DNA from: Arsenicicoccus dermatophilus
GTDB taxonomy: Bacteria > Actinomycetota > Actinomycetes > Actinomycetales > Dermatophilaceae
Reading direction: 5' to 3'
Length of the DNA stretch: 64,000 nucleotides
Assembly (NCBI RefSeq): GCF_022568795.1
Contig: NZ_JAKZHU010000001.1
Location: forward strand, 62,001-126,000
How positions within the stretch are numbered: position 1 is the first letter of the stretch; each line of letters starts with the position of its first letter. Below are positions 9,269 to 17,872 of the stretch, in pieces. The position numbers and the translations under genes are program-made. Under the pieces are notes generated by a model that saw only the letters and a program-made list of their open reading frames with translations, was not told the DNA's origin and searched no databases.

Positions 9269-9329
9269 GGGTGTCCCAACGGTCACCCCCGCTGCATGAT
9301 CATCGACGGCTCTGTGTCACCATGAGGCC

Positions 9330-9965
9330 ATGCGCGTCGATCATGTCTCTTATGCCGCCGAGCCGGACGGCTCCATCGCCACCGCCGAGCGACTGGCCGA
9401 GCGACTCGGGGTGGAGCCGGTGTATGGCGGGGTCCACCCGGCCTTCGGGACGCGCAACGTCATCCTGCCGCTGGCCCACGAGCGGTACGTCGAGGTCGTG
9501 GAGTCGCTCGACCACCCGGTGTGCGACAAGGCGCCCTTCGGCCAGGCCGTCAAGGCGCGGTGCGCGCAGGGCGGTGGCTGGATGGGGTGGGTGGTGCGGG
9601 TCGACGACATCACCCGCGTCGAGGACCGGGTGGGCCGCGACGCGGTCGCGGGGTCGCGGACCCGTCCCGACGGCGTCCACCACTCCTGGCGTCAGCTGGG
9701 CATCAACGGGCTGCTGGCCGATCCGCAGCTGCCGTACTTCGTGCAGTGGGACGACGGGGTCCAGCATCCCTCGTCGGAGGCCGCGACCCTGGTGACCATC
9801 CAGCGGATCACCATCGCCGGGTCGCCCGACCGGGTGCGGGACTGGCTCGGCAAGGACGCCGACGACACCTCCTCGGTCATCGACTTCGAGTTCGTCTCGC
9901 CCAAGGGTCAGCCTGGGCTGATGGCGGTGACCTTCTCCACCCCGCAGGGCAAGATCACGATCTGA
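9330..9965 (+). CDS. VOC-family (glyoxalase-like domain) protein
   Basis: 211-aa cytoplasmic protein with a glyoxalase-like domain (vicinal oxygen chelate fold, Glyoxalase_3 type). The N-terminus MRVDHVSYAA contains the family's metal-ligand His in the first strand. GGVHPAFGTRNVILPL and RYVEVVE (Glu at a typical ligand position) follow, and LPYFVQWDDG lies in the second half. The enzymatic role is unknown; this subfamily is largely uncharacterised. ATG at 9330, 61 bases after the methyltransferase. It is followed by the kdp control region, so it is not part of the kdp operon. Confidence 0.75.
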   Translation: MRVDHVSYAAEPDGSIATAERLAERLGVEPVYGGVHPAFGTRNVILPLAHERYVEVVESLDHPVCDKAPFGQAVKARCAQGGGWMGWVVRVDDITRVEDRVGRDAVAGSRTRPDGVHHSWRQLGINGLLADPQLPYFVQWDDGVQHPSSEAATLVTIQRITIAGSPDRVRDWLGKDADDTSSVIDFEFVSPKGQPGLMAVTFSTPQGKITI

Positions 9966-9993
9966 TCGGCCGACCCGCCCCTGATGCCCAGGG

Positions 9994-10022
9994 CGTCAAG
10001 AAGGCGTCAAGAGCCCGTCAAG
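9994..10022 (+). promoter_or_regulatory. Candidate KdpE operator: three 11-bp direct repeats
   Basis: Three copies of CGTCAAG start at 9994, 10005 and 10016, spaced exactly 11 bases, 50-80 bases upstream of kdpF. Direct repeats at about one helical turn are the usual binding geometry of OmpR/PhoB-class regulators such as KdpE. No other gene lies between the repeats and kdpF. Assignment to KdpE is inference from position and spacing. Confidence 0.55.
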
Positions 10023-10072
10023 GTCTCGACAGGACCCCCATCAGGACCGACTGACCCTGTTGGCATGAGGTC

Positions 10073-10165
10073 ATGAACCTCATCCCCAACATCATCGGCG
10101 GTCTGGCCGCACTCGTCGTCCTCGTCTACCTGGGGTACGCGCTGGCGCATCCCGAGCGGTTCTGA
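10073..10165 (+). CDS. kdpF: K+-transporting ATPase accessory subunit KdpF
   Basis: 30-aa single-span membrane peptide, too short for most gene finders. It starts at ATG 10073 and consists almost entirely of one hydrophobic helix with a C-terminal YALAHPERF, the conserved tail of KdpF. In the family, KdpF stabilises the KdpFABC complex at the membrane. It sits 8 bases upstream of kdpA as the first gene of the kdpFABC operon, directly after the triple direct repeat that may be the KdpE operator. Confidence 0.9.
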   Translation: MNLIPNIIGGLAALVVLVYLGYALAHPERF

Positions 10166-10173
10166 GGGCGGCC

Positions 10174-11820
10174 ATGTCTGCGGTGATCCAGACGATCGCG
10201 GGCTTAGGGCTGGTCGGGGTGGTACTCGCCCTCCTCCACGTCCCGCTGGGCACCTGGCTGCACCGGGTCTTCGCCGACGACACGGACTGGGCGGTCGAGC
10301 GCCTGGTCTACCGTCTCGCGGGTGTGGATCCGCGGTCCGAGCAGCGGTGGTCCACCTATGCCTTGTCGGTCCTGGCCCTGGCCGCCGTGAGCGTCCTCGG
10401 GCTGTGGTCGCTGGTGCTGGTCCAGGGACTCCTGCCGTGGTCCTTCGGCCGGTCCCAGGACTGGCACACGGCGCTCAACACGGCGATCAGCTTCACGACC
10501 AACACCAACTGGCAGTCCTACGCCGGTGAGTCCAGCGCCGGGCACGTCGTGCAGATGGCGGGTCTGACCGTTCAGAACTTCTTGTCGGCGGCGACGGGCC
10601 TGGCCGTGGCTGTGGCACTGATCCGGGGGCTGGCCCGTCAGCGCACGGACCGGATCGGCAACTTCTGGGTCGATCTCGTCCGCTCCTGCATCCGCGTCCT
10701 TCTGCCGCTGTCGGTCGTCGGCGCGCTCTTGCTGATCCTCGGGGGAGTCACCCAAGATCTCGCGGGTCCGCATGTGATGCCGACGCTGCAGGGTGGTCAG
10801 CAGATCCTGCAGGGCGGTCCGGTCGCCAGTCAGGAGGCCATCAAGCTGTTGGGGACCAACGGGGGCGGTTTCTTCAACGCCAACAGCGCCCATCCGATGG
10901 AGAACCCCGACGCCTGGACCAATCTCCTCGAGATCATGCTGGTGCTGGCGATCCCCTTCTCGTTGCCTTATGCCTACGGCCTGATGGTGGGAGACCGGCG
11001 TCAGGGCAGTCTGGTGGCGGCGGTGATGGTTCTCCTCTTCACCGGTATGACGCTCCTCCTGGCCTGGGTCGAGCAGTCCACGACGGCTCTGCCCACGGGG
11101 GGTATGGAGGGCAAGGAGCAGCGCTTCGGCATCGCCTGGTCGGCGATCTTCGGAGCCGCCACGACGGGCACCTCCACCGGAGCGGTCAACTCGATGCACG
11201 ACTCCTACAGCGCTGGCGGCGGTGGGCTGCTCATGCTCCACATGATGCTGGGAGAGGTCTCCCCCGGCGGCGTCGGCACCGGGCTCTACGGCATGCTCGT
11301 CCTCGCGATCATCACCGTCTTCGTCGCCGGGCTCATGGTGGGTCGCACCCCCGAGCTGCTGGGCAAGACCATCGGACGCAGCGAGATCACGTGCGCCGCC
11401 CTGGCCTCGATCACGATGCCCGCGCTGGTCCTGACCTTCACCGCGGCCTCTGTGGTGCTTCCCACGGCTCGGGAGGCACTGCTGCACACGGGCCCGCACG
11501 GGCTCTCGGAGATGCTCTACGCCTTCACCTCCGCGGCCAACAACAATGGCTCGGCCTTTGCCGGGATCTCTGCGGACCAGCCCTGGCTCAACCTGACGCT
11601 CGGCCTGTGCATGCTCGTGGGCCGGTTCGCGACGATCGTGCTCATCCTCGCTCTGGCCGGGTCTCTGGCCGCCCAGACCCGACGGCCGGTCACGAGCGGG
11701 ACGATGCCGACGCACACGCCGCTGTTCGGCGTGCTGCTGACCGGGATCATCCTCGTCCTCGCCGGCCTCACCTTCTTCCCTTCCCTTGCCCTCGGTGCCC
11801 TCGCGGAGGCTCTGTCATGA
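10174..11820 (+). CDS. kdpA: Potassium-transporting ATPase potassium-binding subunit KdpA
   Basis: Membrane subunit of the high-affinity KdpFABC pump that binds and conducts K+ through a channel-like pore. 548 aa, normal length, ten or so membrane spans. The four selectivity-filter loops are visible: TNTNWQSY near residue 109, [13 protein letters not shown] near 230, GTSTGAVNS near 332 and NNNGSAFAG near 450. ATG at 10174. The stop overlaps the kdpB start (ATGA), so translation is coupled. Intact; no missing filter residues seen. Confidence 0.97.
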   Translation: MSAVIQTIAGLGLVGVVLALLHVPLGTWLHRVFADDTDWAVERLVYRLAGVDPRSEQRWSTYALSVLALAAVSVLGLWSLVLVQGLLPWSFGRSQDWHTALNTAISFTTNTNWQSYAGESSAGHVVQMAGLTVQNFLSAATGLAVAVALIRGLARQRTDRIGNFWVDLVRSCIRVLLPLSVVGALLLILGGVTQDLAGPHVMPTLQGGQQILQGGPVASQEAIKLLGTNGGGFFNANSAHPMENPDAWTNLLEIMLVLAIPFSLPYAYGLMVGDRRQGSLVAAVMVLLFTGMTLLLAWVEQSTTALPTGGMEGKEQRFGIAWSAIFGAATTGTSTGAVNSMHDSYSAGGGGLLMLHMMLGEVSPGGVGTGLYGMLVLAIITVFVAGLMVGRTPELLGKTIGRSEITCAALASITMPALVLTFTAASVVLPTAREALLHTGPHGLSEMLYAFTSAANNNGSAFAGISADQPWLNLTLGLCMLVGRFATIVLILALAGSLAAQTRRPVTSGTMPTHTPLFGVLLTGIILVLAGLTFFPSLALGALAEALS

Positions 11821-13943
11821 CGATCCCCATGCCCCTCGACCCCTCGACGGCCGATCGCGACGAGCGGCCGGCCCACCCGGCCGCCGGGCCGCCCGACCGC
11901 TCCCGAGACGGGGCCTCGCTCGTGCGCACCGCCCTCGCGGCTCTGCCCGACGCCCTGCGCAAGCTCGACCCCCGGCACGTCGTGCGGTCGCCGGTGATCT
12001 TCGTGGTCTGGATCGGGACCGTGCTCACCACGGTCCTGTGCCTGACGGATCCCACGGTCTTCGCCGTCGGGGTGACGCTGTGGCTGTGGGCCACGATGGT
12101 CTTCGCCAACCTCGCAGAAGCCATCGCGGAGGGGCGGGGCAAGGCCCAGGCCGCCACGCTGCGCCAGACCCGCACCGAGACCCCCGCCCGGCGGCTGCTC
12201 CCGGACGGTCGCGAGGAGCTCGTGTCCGGCCAGGACCTGCAGCTCGGTGACCGGGTGGTCGTCGAGGCCAGCCAGGTCATCCCGGGAGACGGAGACGTGG
12301 TGGACGGGGTCGCGACCGTCGACGAGTCCGCCATCACCGGGGAGTCTGCGCCGGTCGTGCGCGAGTCCGGCGGTGACCGTTGCGCTGTCACGGGTGGCAC
12401 CACCGTGCTGTCGGACCGCATCGTCGTCCAGATCACCAGCCGACCGGGCGAGACCTTCATCGACCGGATGATCTCCCTGGTGGAGGGCGCCGCGCGCCAG
12501 AAGACCCCGAACGAGGTCGCCCTGTCTATCCTGCTGATCGTCCTGACCTTGATCTTCGTCCTCGCGGTCACGGCGCTGCAGCCCATGGCGGTCTACTCCG
12601 GTCGTCCGCTCAGCCTGGTGGTGCTGGTGGCGCTGCTCGTCTGCCTCATCCCGACAACCATCGGCGCGCTCCTGTCCGCCATCGGAATAGCGGGCATGGA
12701 CCGGCTCGTGCAGCGCAATGTGCTGGCGATGTCCGGGCGGGCCGTGGAGGCGGCCGGGGACGTGTCGACCCTGCTGCTGGACAAGACCGGCACGATCACC
12801 TTCGGTAACCGTCGCGCCAGCGACGTCATACCGGTCGCAGGCGCCACACGCGCCGAGCTGCTGCGGGCCGCTCACCTGTCGTCGCTGGCCGACGAGACCC
12901 CCGAGGGCCGCTCCATCGTCGACTACGCGGTGGCCGAGGGTGGCGCCGGTGAGCTCACGACCGCCCTGGACCTGCAACGGGCGGGTGCCACCGTGGTGCC
13001 CTTCACCGCCCAGACCCGCATGTCGGGTGTCGACCTCGCCGACGGGACCCGGATCCGCAAGGGGGCCAGCTCGGCGGTGACCGCCTGGGTGCACGCGGAT
13101 GGGGGACACATGGTCCACGACGTGGACGACACCGTGGAGTCCGTCAGTCGCGCCGGGGGGACCCCGCTCGTCGTCGCCGTCCAGGATCCCGGCCAGGTTC
13201 CCCGCCAGCTCGGCGTGGTCTTCCTCAAGGACATCGTCAAGCCCGGTATGCCGGAGCGCTTCGCGCAGCTGCGGGCCATGGGCATCCGCACCGTGATGAT
13301 CACGGGGGACAACCCGCTCACGGCGGCGTCCATCGCGAAGGAGGCGGGGGTCGACGACTTCCTCGCCGAGGCCACCCCCGAGGACAAGATGCGCCTCATC
13401 AAGCAGGAGCAGTCCGGGGGCCGGCTGGTCGCCATGACCGGGGACGGCACCAACGACGCCCCCGCCCTGGCCCAGGCAGACGTGGGCGTGGCCATGAACA
13501 CCGGCACCTCGGCTGCCAAGGAGGCCGGCAACATGATCGACCTGGACTCCGACCCCACCAAGCTCATCGACATCGTCGCGATCGGCAAGCAGCTGCTCAT
13601 CACGCGCGGCGCGCTCACGACCTTCTCCATCGCCAACGACATCGCCAAGTACTTCGCGATCATCCCGGCGATGTTCGTGACGCTCTACCCCGGTCTGGAC
13701 CGGTTGAACGTGATGCGGCTGCACAGTCCCGAGTCGGCCATGCTCTCCGCCGTCATCTTCAACGCGCTGATCATCGTGGCGCTGATCCCCCTGGCACTCA
13801 GGGGAGTGGCCTACCGCCCGCTGTCGGCGGCCGCGCTGCTACGACGCAACCTGTTCGTCTACGGCCTCGGCGGCGTCATCGCGCCGTTCGTCGGCATCAA
13901 GCTGATCGACCTCCTCATCTCGCTCCTCCCTGGACTTCGGTGA
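11817..13943 (+). CDS. kdpB: Potassium-transporting ATPase ATP-binding subunit KdpB
   Basis: P-type ATPase subunit that supplies energy to KdpFABC. 708 aa from the ATG overlapping the kdpA stop. The N-terminal about 40 residues are a variable tail before the first membrane span. Actuator motif: ITGES. Phosphorylation motif: [13 protein letters not shown]. Hinge motif: [23 protein letters not shown]. Membrane-domain hallmark: a proline-containing [17 protein letters not shown] span that is characteristic of KdpB. All catalytic motifs are intact. The stop overlaps the kdpC GTG start. Confidence 0.97.
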   Translation: MTIPMPLDPSTADRDERPAHPAAGPPDRSRDGASLVRTALAALPDALRKLDPRHVVRSPVIFVVWIGTVLTTVLCLTDPTVFAVGVTLWLWATMVFANLAEAIAEGRGKAQAATLRQTRTETPARRLLPDGREELVSGQDLQLGDRVVVEASQVIPGDGDVVDGVATVDESAITGESAPVVRESGGDRCAVTGGTTVLSDRIVVQITSRPGETFIDRMISLVEGAARQKTPNEVALSILLIVLTLIFVLAVTALQPMAVYSGRPLSLVVLVALLVCLIPTTIGALLSAIGIAGMDRLVQRNVLAMSGRAVEAAGDVSTLLLDKTGTITFGNRRASDVIPVAGATRAELLRAAHLSSLADETPEGRSIVDYAVAEGGAGELTTALDLQRAGATVVPFTAQTRMSGVDLADGTRIRKGASSAVTAWVHADGGHMVHDVDDTVESVSRAGGTPLVVAVQDPGQVPRQLGVVFLKDIVKPGMPERFAQLRAMGIRTVMITGDNPLTAASIAKEAGVDDFLAEATPEDKMRLIKQEQSGGRLVAMTGDGTNDAPALAQADVGVAMNTGTSAAKEAGNMIDLDSDPTKLIDIVAIGKQLLITRGALTTFSIANDIAKYFAIIPAMFVTLYPGLDRLNVMRLHSPESAMLSAVIFNALIIVALIPLALRGVAYRPLSAAALLRRNLFVYGLGGVIAPFVGIKLIDLLISLLPGLR

Positions 13944-14512
13944 TCCCCATGACCTTCCTGCGCCATACCTGGGCCGCGCTACGCGCCCTGATCGTCCTCA
14001 CCCTGCTCCTGGGTGTCGTCTATCCCCTGGGCATGACCGCCGTCGCCGGGGCGCTGCCCGGGACGGGGCACGAGGTGACCGTCGCCGGGCGGGTGGTGGG
14101 CGACTCGCGGATCGGGCAACCCTTCTCCGAGCCGCGCTGGTTCCAGGGCCGCCCGTCGGCGGTCGAGCACCCGGGCGAGGCCAGCGGCGGCTCCAATCTC
14201 GGGCCCCATCACCCGGATCTCGCCCGCCAGGTGGCCGAGCGCCGCGCCGCGCTGCGCCAGGCCAATCCCCAGGCACCCGAGGCGATCCCGGCCGATGCCC
14301 TCACCGCCTCCGCCTCGGGCGTGGATCCCGACATCAGCCCGGCCTATGCCCGCTGGCAGGTGGCCCGGGTCGCCGCTGCTCGGCACCTGGGCGTCGAGCA
14401 GATCCAGCGCCTCGTCGACGCGCACACCACGCGGGCCCGCTGGGGCTTCGTCGGGTCCGACACCGTCAACGTCCTCGAGCTGAACGCCGCCCTCACCCGG
14501 CTCGGCGCCTAG
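13940..14512 (+). CDS. kdpC: Potassium-transporting ATPase subunit KdpC
   Basis: 190-aa single-span subunit that bridges KdpA and KdpB and raises ATP affinity. The GTG at 13940 overlaps the kdpB stop (GTGA); an ATG three codons later is an alternative start. The N-terminal helix spans about residues 12-34 and includes [13 protein letters not shown], highly typical of KdpC. The soluble domain shows [33 protein letters not shown] (the conserved SGLDP-like motif) and a C-terminal [10 protein letters not shown]. Intact. Confidence 0.96.
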   Translation: MIPMTFLRHTWAALRALIVLTLLLGVVYPLGMTAVAGALPGTGHEVTVAGRVVGDSRIGQPFSEPRWFQGRPSAVEHPGEASGGSNLGPHHPDLARQVAERRAALRQANPQAPEAIPADALTASASGVDPDISPAYARWQVARVAAARHLGVEQIQRLVDAHTTRARWGFVGSDTVNVLELNAALTRLGA

Positions 14513-14523
14513 ACAATCACGTC

Positions 14524-17067
14524 ATGGCACGAGGGCGACTGAGGATCTACCTGGGTGCGGCACCGGGTGTGGGCAAGACGGTGGCGATGCTCGCCGAGGG
14601 CAGGCGGGCCGCGGAGCGCGGGAAGGACGTGGTCGTCGCGATCTGCGAGACCCACGGACGGCAGCACACGGCCCAGATGCTCGAGGGGCTGGAGACGGTC
14701 CCACGCGTGCGGCTGGCGCATCGCGGCGCCGTGCTGAGCGAGATGGACCTGGCGGCCGTCCTCGGCCGTCGACCCGCCATCGCCCTCGTCGACGAGCTGG
14801 CCCACACGAACGCCCCGGGGTCGCGCAACGACAAGCGCTGGCGGGACGTCGAGGAGCTGCTCGCCGCGGGGATCGACGTCATCTCCACCGTCAACATCCA
14901 GCACCTGGAGTCGCTCAACGACGCCGTCACCACTATCACGGGCATCGCCCAGCACGAGACGGTGCCCGACGAGGTGGTGCGGGCGGCCGACCAGATCGAG
15001 TTCGTCGACATGTCCCCGGAGGCTCTGCGACGACGTATGGCGCACGGCAACGTCTACACCGCGGACAAGATCGACGCCGCCCTCGCCAACTACTTCCGTC
15101 CCGGCAATCTCTCAGCACTGCGGGAGCTGGCGTTGCTGTGGGTGGCCGACCGGGTCGACGAAGGGCTGGGTCGCTATCGTGACGAGCACGGCATCACCTC
15201 GCCCTGGCCCACCCGCGAGCGGGTGCTGGTCGCCCTCTCCGGCGGGCCGGAGGGGGCGACCCTCCTGCGCCGGGGCGCCCGGATCGCCGGCCGGGGCGCG
15301 GGTGGGGAGCTGCACGCCGTCCACGTCGCCCGTGCCGACGGGCTCACCAGCGGGGTGCTCCCTCGCATCGCCGAGCAGCGCGCGCTGACGGGTGACCTGG
15401 GTGGCACCTTTCACGCCGTGACAGGGGAAGACACGGCCGAGGCCGTCCTCGACTTCGCCCGCGGGATCAATGCTTCCCAGATCGTCGTCGGTACGAGCCG
15501 TCACCACCGATGGGTGCGGGTGCTGCGCCAGGCGACGGGTGACGCCATCATCGCTCGCTCCGGTGAGATCGACGTGCACGTGGTGACCCACCCTCATGCC
15601 GCCTCACTGGGCGTGCGGCGACCGCGCCGGACCCTGTCCCGCGGTCGCACCCTGTCGGGCTACCTCCTGTCTGTAGGGGCCTCCGCCGCAGTCACGGCCG
15701 CACTCTCCCCCTGGGCACGGGCGGTCGGGCTGCCCCTCATCGTCCAGCTGTATCTCCTGCTGACCGTGCTCGTAGCTCTCGTCGGGGGCCTGGGGCCAGC
15801 CGTCGTCACCGCGGTCGGGTCCTGTCTGCTGATCAATTGGTTCTTCACCCCGCCGGTACACACCCTGACCATCGCCAGCGCTCAGAACGCCCTGGCTTTG
15901 GGCGTTTTCGTCGTGGTGGGGGTGCTCGTGTCCAATGTCGTCCTGCGGGCGGCAGCTCGGGCCGAAGAGGCTCTGCGTGCCCAGCACGAGTCGGCGGCCC
16001 TGGCCGAGCTCACCCATACCCTGCTTGGCTCGACGGACCAGCTCGCACTGCTGCTCAGCCGGGCGGTGGACCTGTTCGCGGCCTCGTCCGTCGCGGTGGT
16101 GCGGCGTCCCACCCATGACGATCCGGCCCCGGAGATCGTGGCGGCCACCGCGGGTTTCCCTCCCGGGCTGGCGATCTCCGGCGGGGCCGCGCGGGAGCCG
16201 GTCGACGAGCGACACGTCCTGGTCCTGGATGGGGATCCCCTGGCCGCGGACCAGCAGCGACTCTTCGCCGCCTGTGCCGTCCACGCGGGGGCGATCCTGC
16301 ACCGGCGCGTCCTGCGTGCGGAGGCGGCGGCGGCCGAGCGTCTCGAGCGGGACAACCGGGCCCGCACGGCGCTGCTGTCGGCCGTCTCGCACGACCTGCG
16401 CACACCCCTGGCAGCGATCAAGGCCGCCATCGGCTCCTTGCGCACCACCGAGGTGGACTTCCCACCGGAGGACGAGGCCGAGCTGGAGGCCATCATCGAG
16501 GAGTCCGCCGACCGGCTCGCGGCGCTCGTGGACAACCTGCTGGACATGTCACGGCTGTCGACCGAGGCGCTCGTGGCGTCTCCCCAGGACGTCGACCTGG
16601 CAGAGCTGCTGCCCGCCTGCGTGGCCACGGTCAGCGAGCCCTCCCGGGTGCGCTGGGCCCTCGGCGCCGGGGCTCGACGGGTGCAGGCGGACCCGGGTCT
16701 GCTCGATCGGGTCCTCGGCAACATCGTGGAAAATGCCCTGCGCCACCAGCCGCGCGGCGGGGAGGTGTTGCTGACGACCAGCGCGATGCGCGACCAGGTG
16801 GAGATCCGCGTGGTCGATCACGGGCCGGGCATCGCGCCCGGCGACCAGGACCGGGTCTTCCGTCCCTTCCAACGCCTCGGGGACGCCCCCGCCGGGGATG
16901 GTGTGGGGCTCGGACTCGCCGTCGCCCGAGGGCTGGCCGAGGCCATGGACGGGTCCGTCGTCGCGGAGGACACTCCTGGTGGCGGCCTGACCATGGTGGT
17001 CTCCCTGCCCATCGCGATGGTGGCCGGGCCGGTGCGCCTCGCCACCGTCCAGGAGGACCACCCATGA
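14524..17067 (+). CDS. kdpD: Sensor histidine kinase KdpD
   Basis: Membrane sensor kinase of the Kdp system that responds to K+ limitation and osmotic stress. 847 aa. Order of domains: KdpD cytoplasmic domain with Walker A GAAPGVGKT at 11-19 and LVDELAHTN around 89; a USP-like domain at about 235-365; four membrane spans at about 378-485 (DUF4118 type); a GAF-like segment at 500-600; HisKA with AVSHDLRTPL (phospho-acceptor His623); and a C-terminal ATPase with NIVENALRHQ, DHGPGI and GVGLGLAVARGLA. It starts 11 bases after kdpC and its stop overlaps kdpE. All kinase motifs look intact, although its partner regulator is frameshifted. Confidence 0.96.
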   Translation: MARGRLRIYLGAAPGVGKTVAMLAEGRRAAERGKDVVVAICETHGRQHTAQMLEGLETVPRVRLAHRGAVLSEMDLAAVLGRRPAIALVDELAHTNAPGSRNDKRWRDVEELLAAGIDVISTVNIQHLESLNDAVTTITGIAQHETVPDEVVRAADQIEFVDMSPEALRRRMAHGNVYTADKIDAALANYFRPGNLSALRELALLWVADRVDEGLGRYRDEHGITSPWPTRERVLVALSGGPEGATLLRRGARIAGRGAGGELHAVHVARADGLTSGVLPRIAEQRALTGDLGGTFHAVTGEDTAEAVLDFARGINASQIVVGTSRHHRWVRVLRQATGDAIIARSGEIDVHVVTHPHAASLGVRRPRRTLSRGRTLSGYLLSVGASAAVTAALSPWARAVGLPLIVQLYLLLTVLVALVGGLGPAVVTAVGSCLLINWFFTPPVHTLTIASAQNALALGVFVVVGVLVSNVVLRAAARAEEALRAQHESAALAELTHTLLGSTDQLALLLSRAVDLFAASSVAVVRRPTHDDPAPEIVAATAGFPPGLAISGGAAREPVDERHVLVLDGDPLAADQQRLFAACAVHAGAILHRRVLRAEAAAAERLERDNRARTALLSAVSHDLRTPLAAIKAAIGSLRTTEVDFPPEDEAELEAIIEESADRLAALVDNLLDMSRLSTEALVASPQDVDLAELLPACVATVSEPSRVRWALGAGARRVQADPGLLDRVLGNIVENALRHQPRGGEVLLTTSAMRDQVEIRVVDHGPGIAPGDQDRVFRPFQRLGDAPAGDGVGLGLAVARGLAEAMDGSVVAEDTPGGGLTMVVSLPIAMVAGPVRLATVQEDHP

Positions 17068-17767
17068 CCCGCATCCTCGTCGTGGACGACGAACCCGCCA
17101 TCCTGCGTACGCTGCGGATCAACCTGCGGGCCCGCGGCTACGAGGTGGAGACGGTGACGGGAGGCCGCGACGCGCTCGCCACCATGCAGGACGCTCCGGC
17201 CGACCTGGTCATCCTGGACCTGGGGCTGCCGGACCTGGACGGGGTCGAGGTGCTGCGGCGGTTGCGCCGAGAGTCGGACGTGCCCGTCGTGGTCCTCTCG
17301 GCGCGGCACGGGTCCGACGACAAGGTGGAGGCGCTCGACGAGGGGGCCGACGACTACGTGACCAAGCCGTTCGGCGCCGACGAGCTCATGGCCCGGGTGC
17401 GAGCGGCGCTGCGCCGTGGCAGCGCGGGCCGGCACACCGGGCTCGCACCGGTCGAGGCAGCGGGGGTTCGGCTGGACTTCGACGCGGCCAAGCCACCCGC
17501 GACGGTCGTCCGGTGCGCCTCACCCCCACGGAGTGGCGCCTGCTCGCCGCGCTGGCCCGGCGACCGGGGGCGCTCGTCTCCCACGCGGATCTGCTGGAGG
17601 CGGTCTGGGGACCGGGCTACGGTCGCGAGCTGCACTACCTGCGGGTCTACGCCAACCAGATCCGGCGCAAGCTGGAGACGGATCCGTCGGCGCCGCAGCT
17701 GCTCGTCACCGACCCAGGGCTGGGCTACCGCCTGGTGTGCGGGTCCTCCCCGGGGCCGGTCGGCTGA
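17064..17767 (+). pseudogene. kdpE: Response regulator KdpE, one-base frameshift
   Basis: OmpR-family regulator of kdpFABC. The receiver domain (residues 1-118) is intact: acidic pocket VVDDE, phospho-acceptor Asp52 in LVILDLGLPDLDG, Lys101 in KPF. After Lys143, at 17490-17492, the reading frame is lost. The winged-helix domain, starting at VRLTPTEWRLLAAL near 17513 and ending at 17767, continues in the -1 frame. Inserting one base between 17492 and 17493, for example a G giving GCC ACC CGC GAC, restores a normal 234-aa KdpE. Unrepaired, the receiver frame runs to 18011 into copA antisense. Either a recent inactivating deletion or a sequencing or assembly error in a GC-rich stretch. Confidence 0.85.
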
Positions 17768-17772
17768 GCGAG

Positions 17773-17791
17773 GGGTGGGTCAGTCCCACCC
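17773..17791. terminator. Hairpin between kdpE and copA
   Basis: A 7-bp perfect stem (GGGTGGG at 17773-17779, CCCACCC at 17785-17791) with a 5-base loop, 5 bases after the kdpE stop, in the convergent gap with copA. There is no T-tract, as is usual in GC-rich actinobacteria. Confidence 0.5.
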
Positions 17792-17872
17792 GTCCCGGCC
17801 CAGCCCCGGGCCCACGGTCACGGCTCTGGTCCACGGCACCGGGCTCCCGAGCACCGGGCCAGGCCGTGCAGC

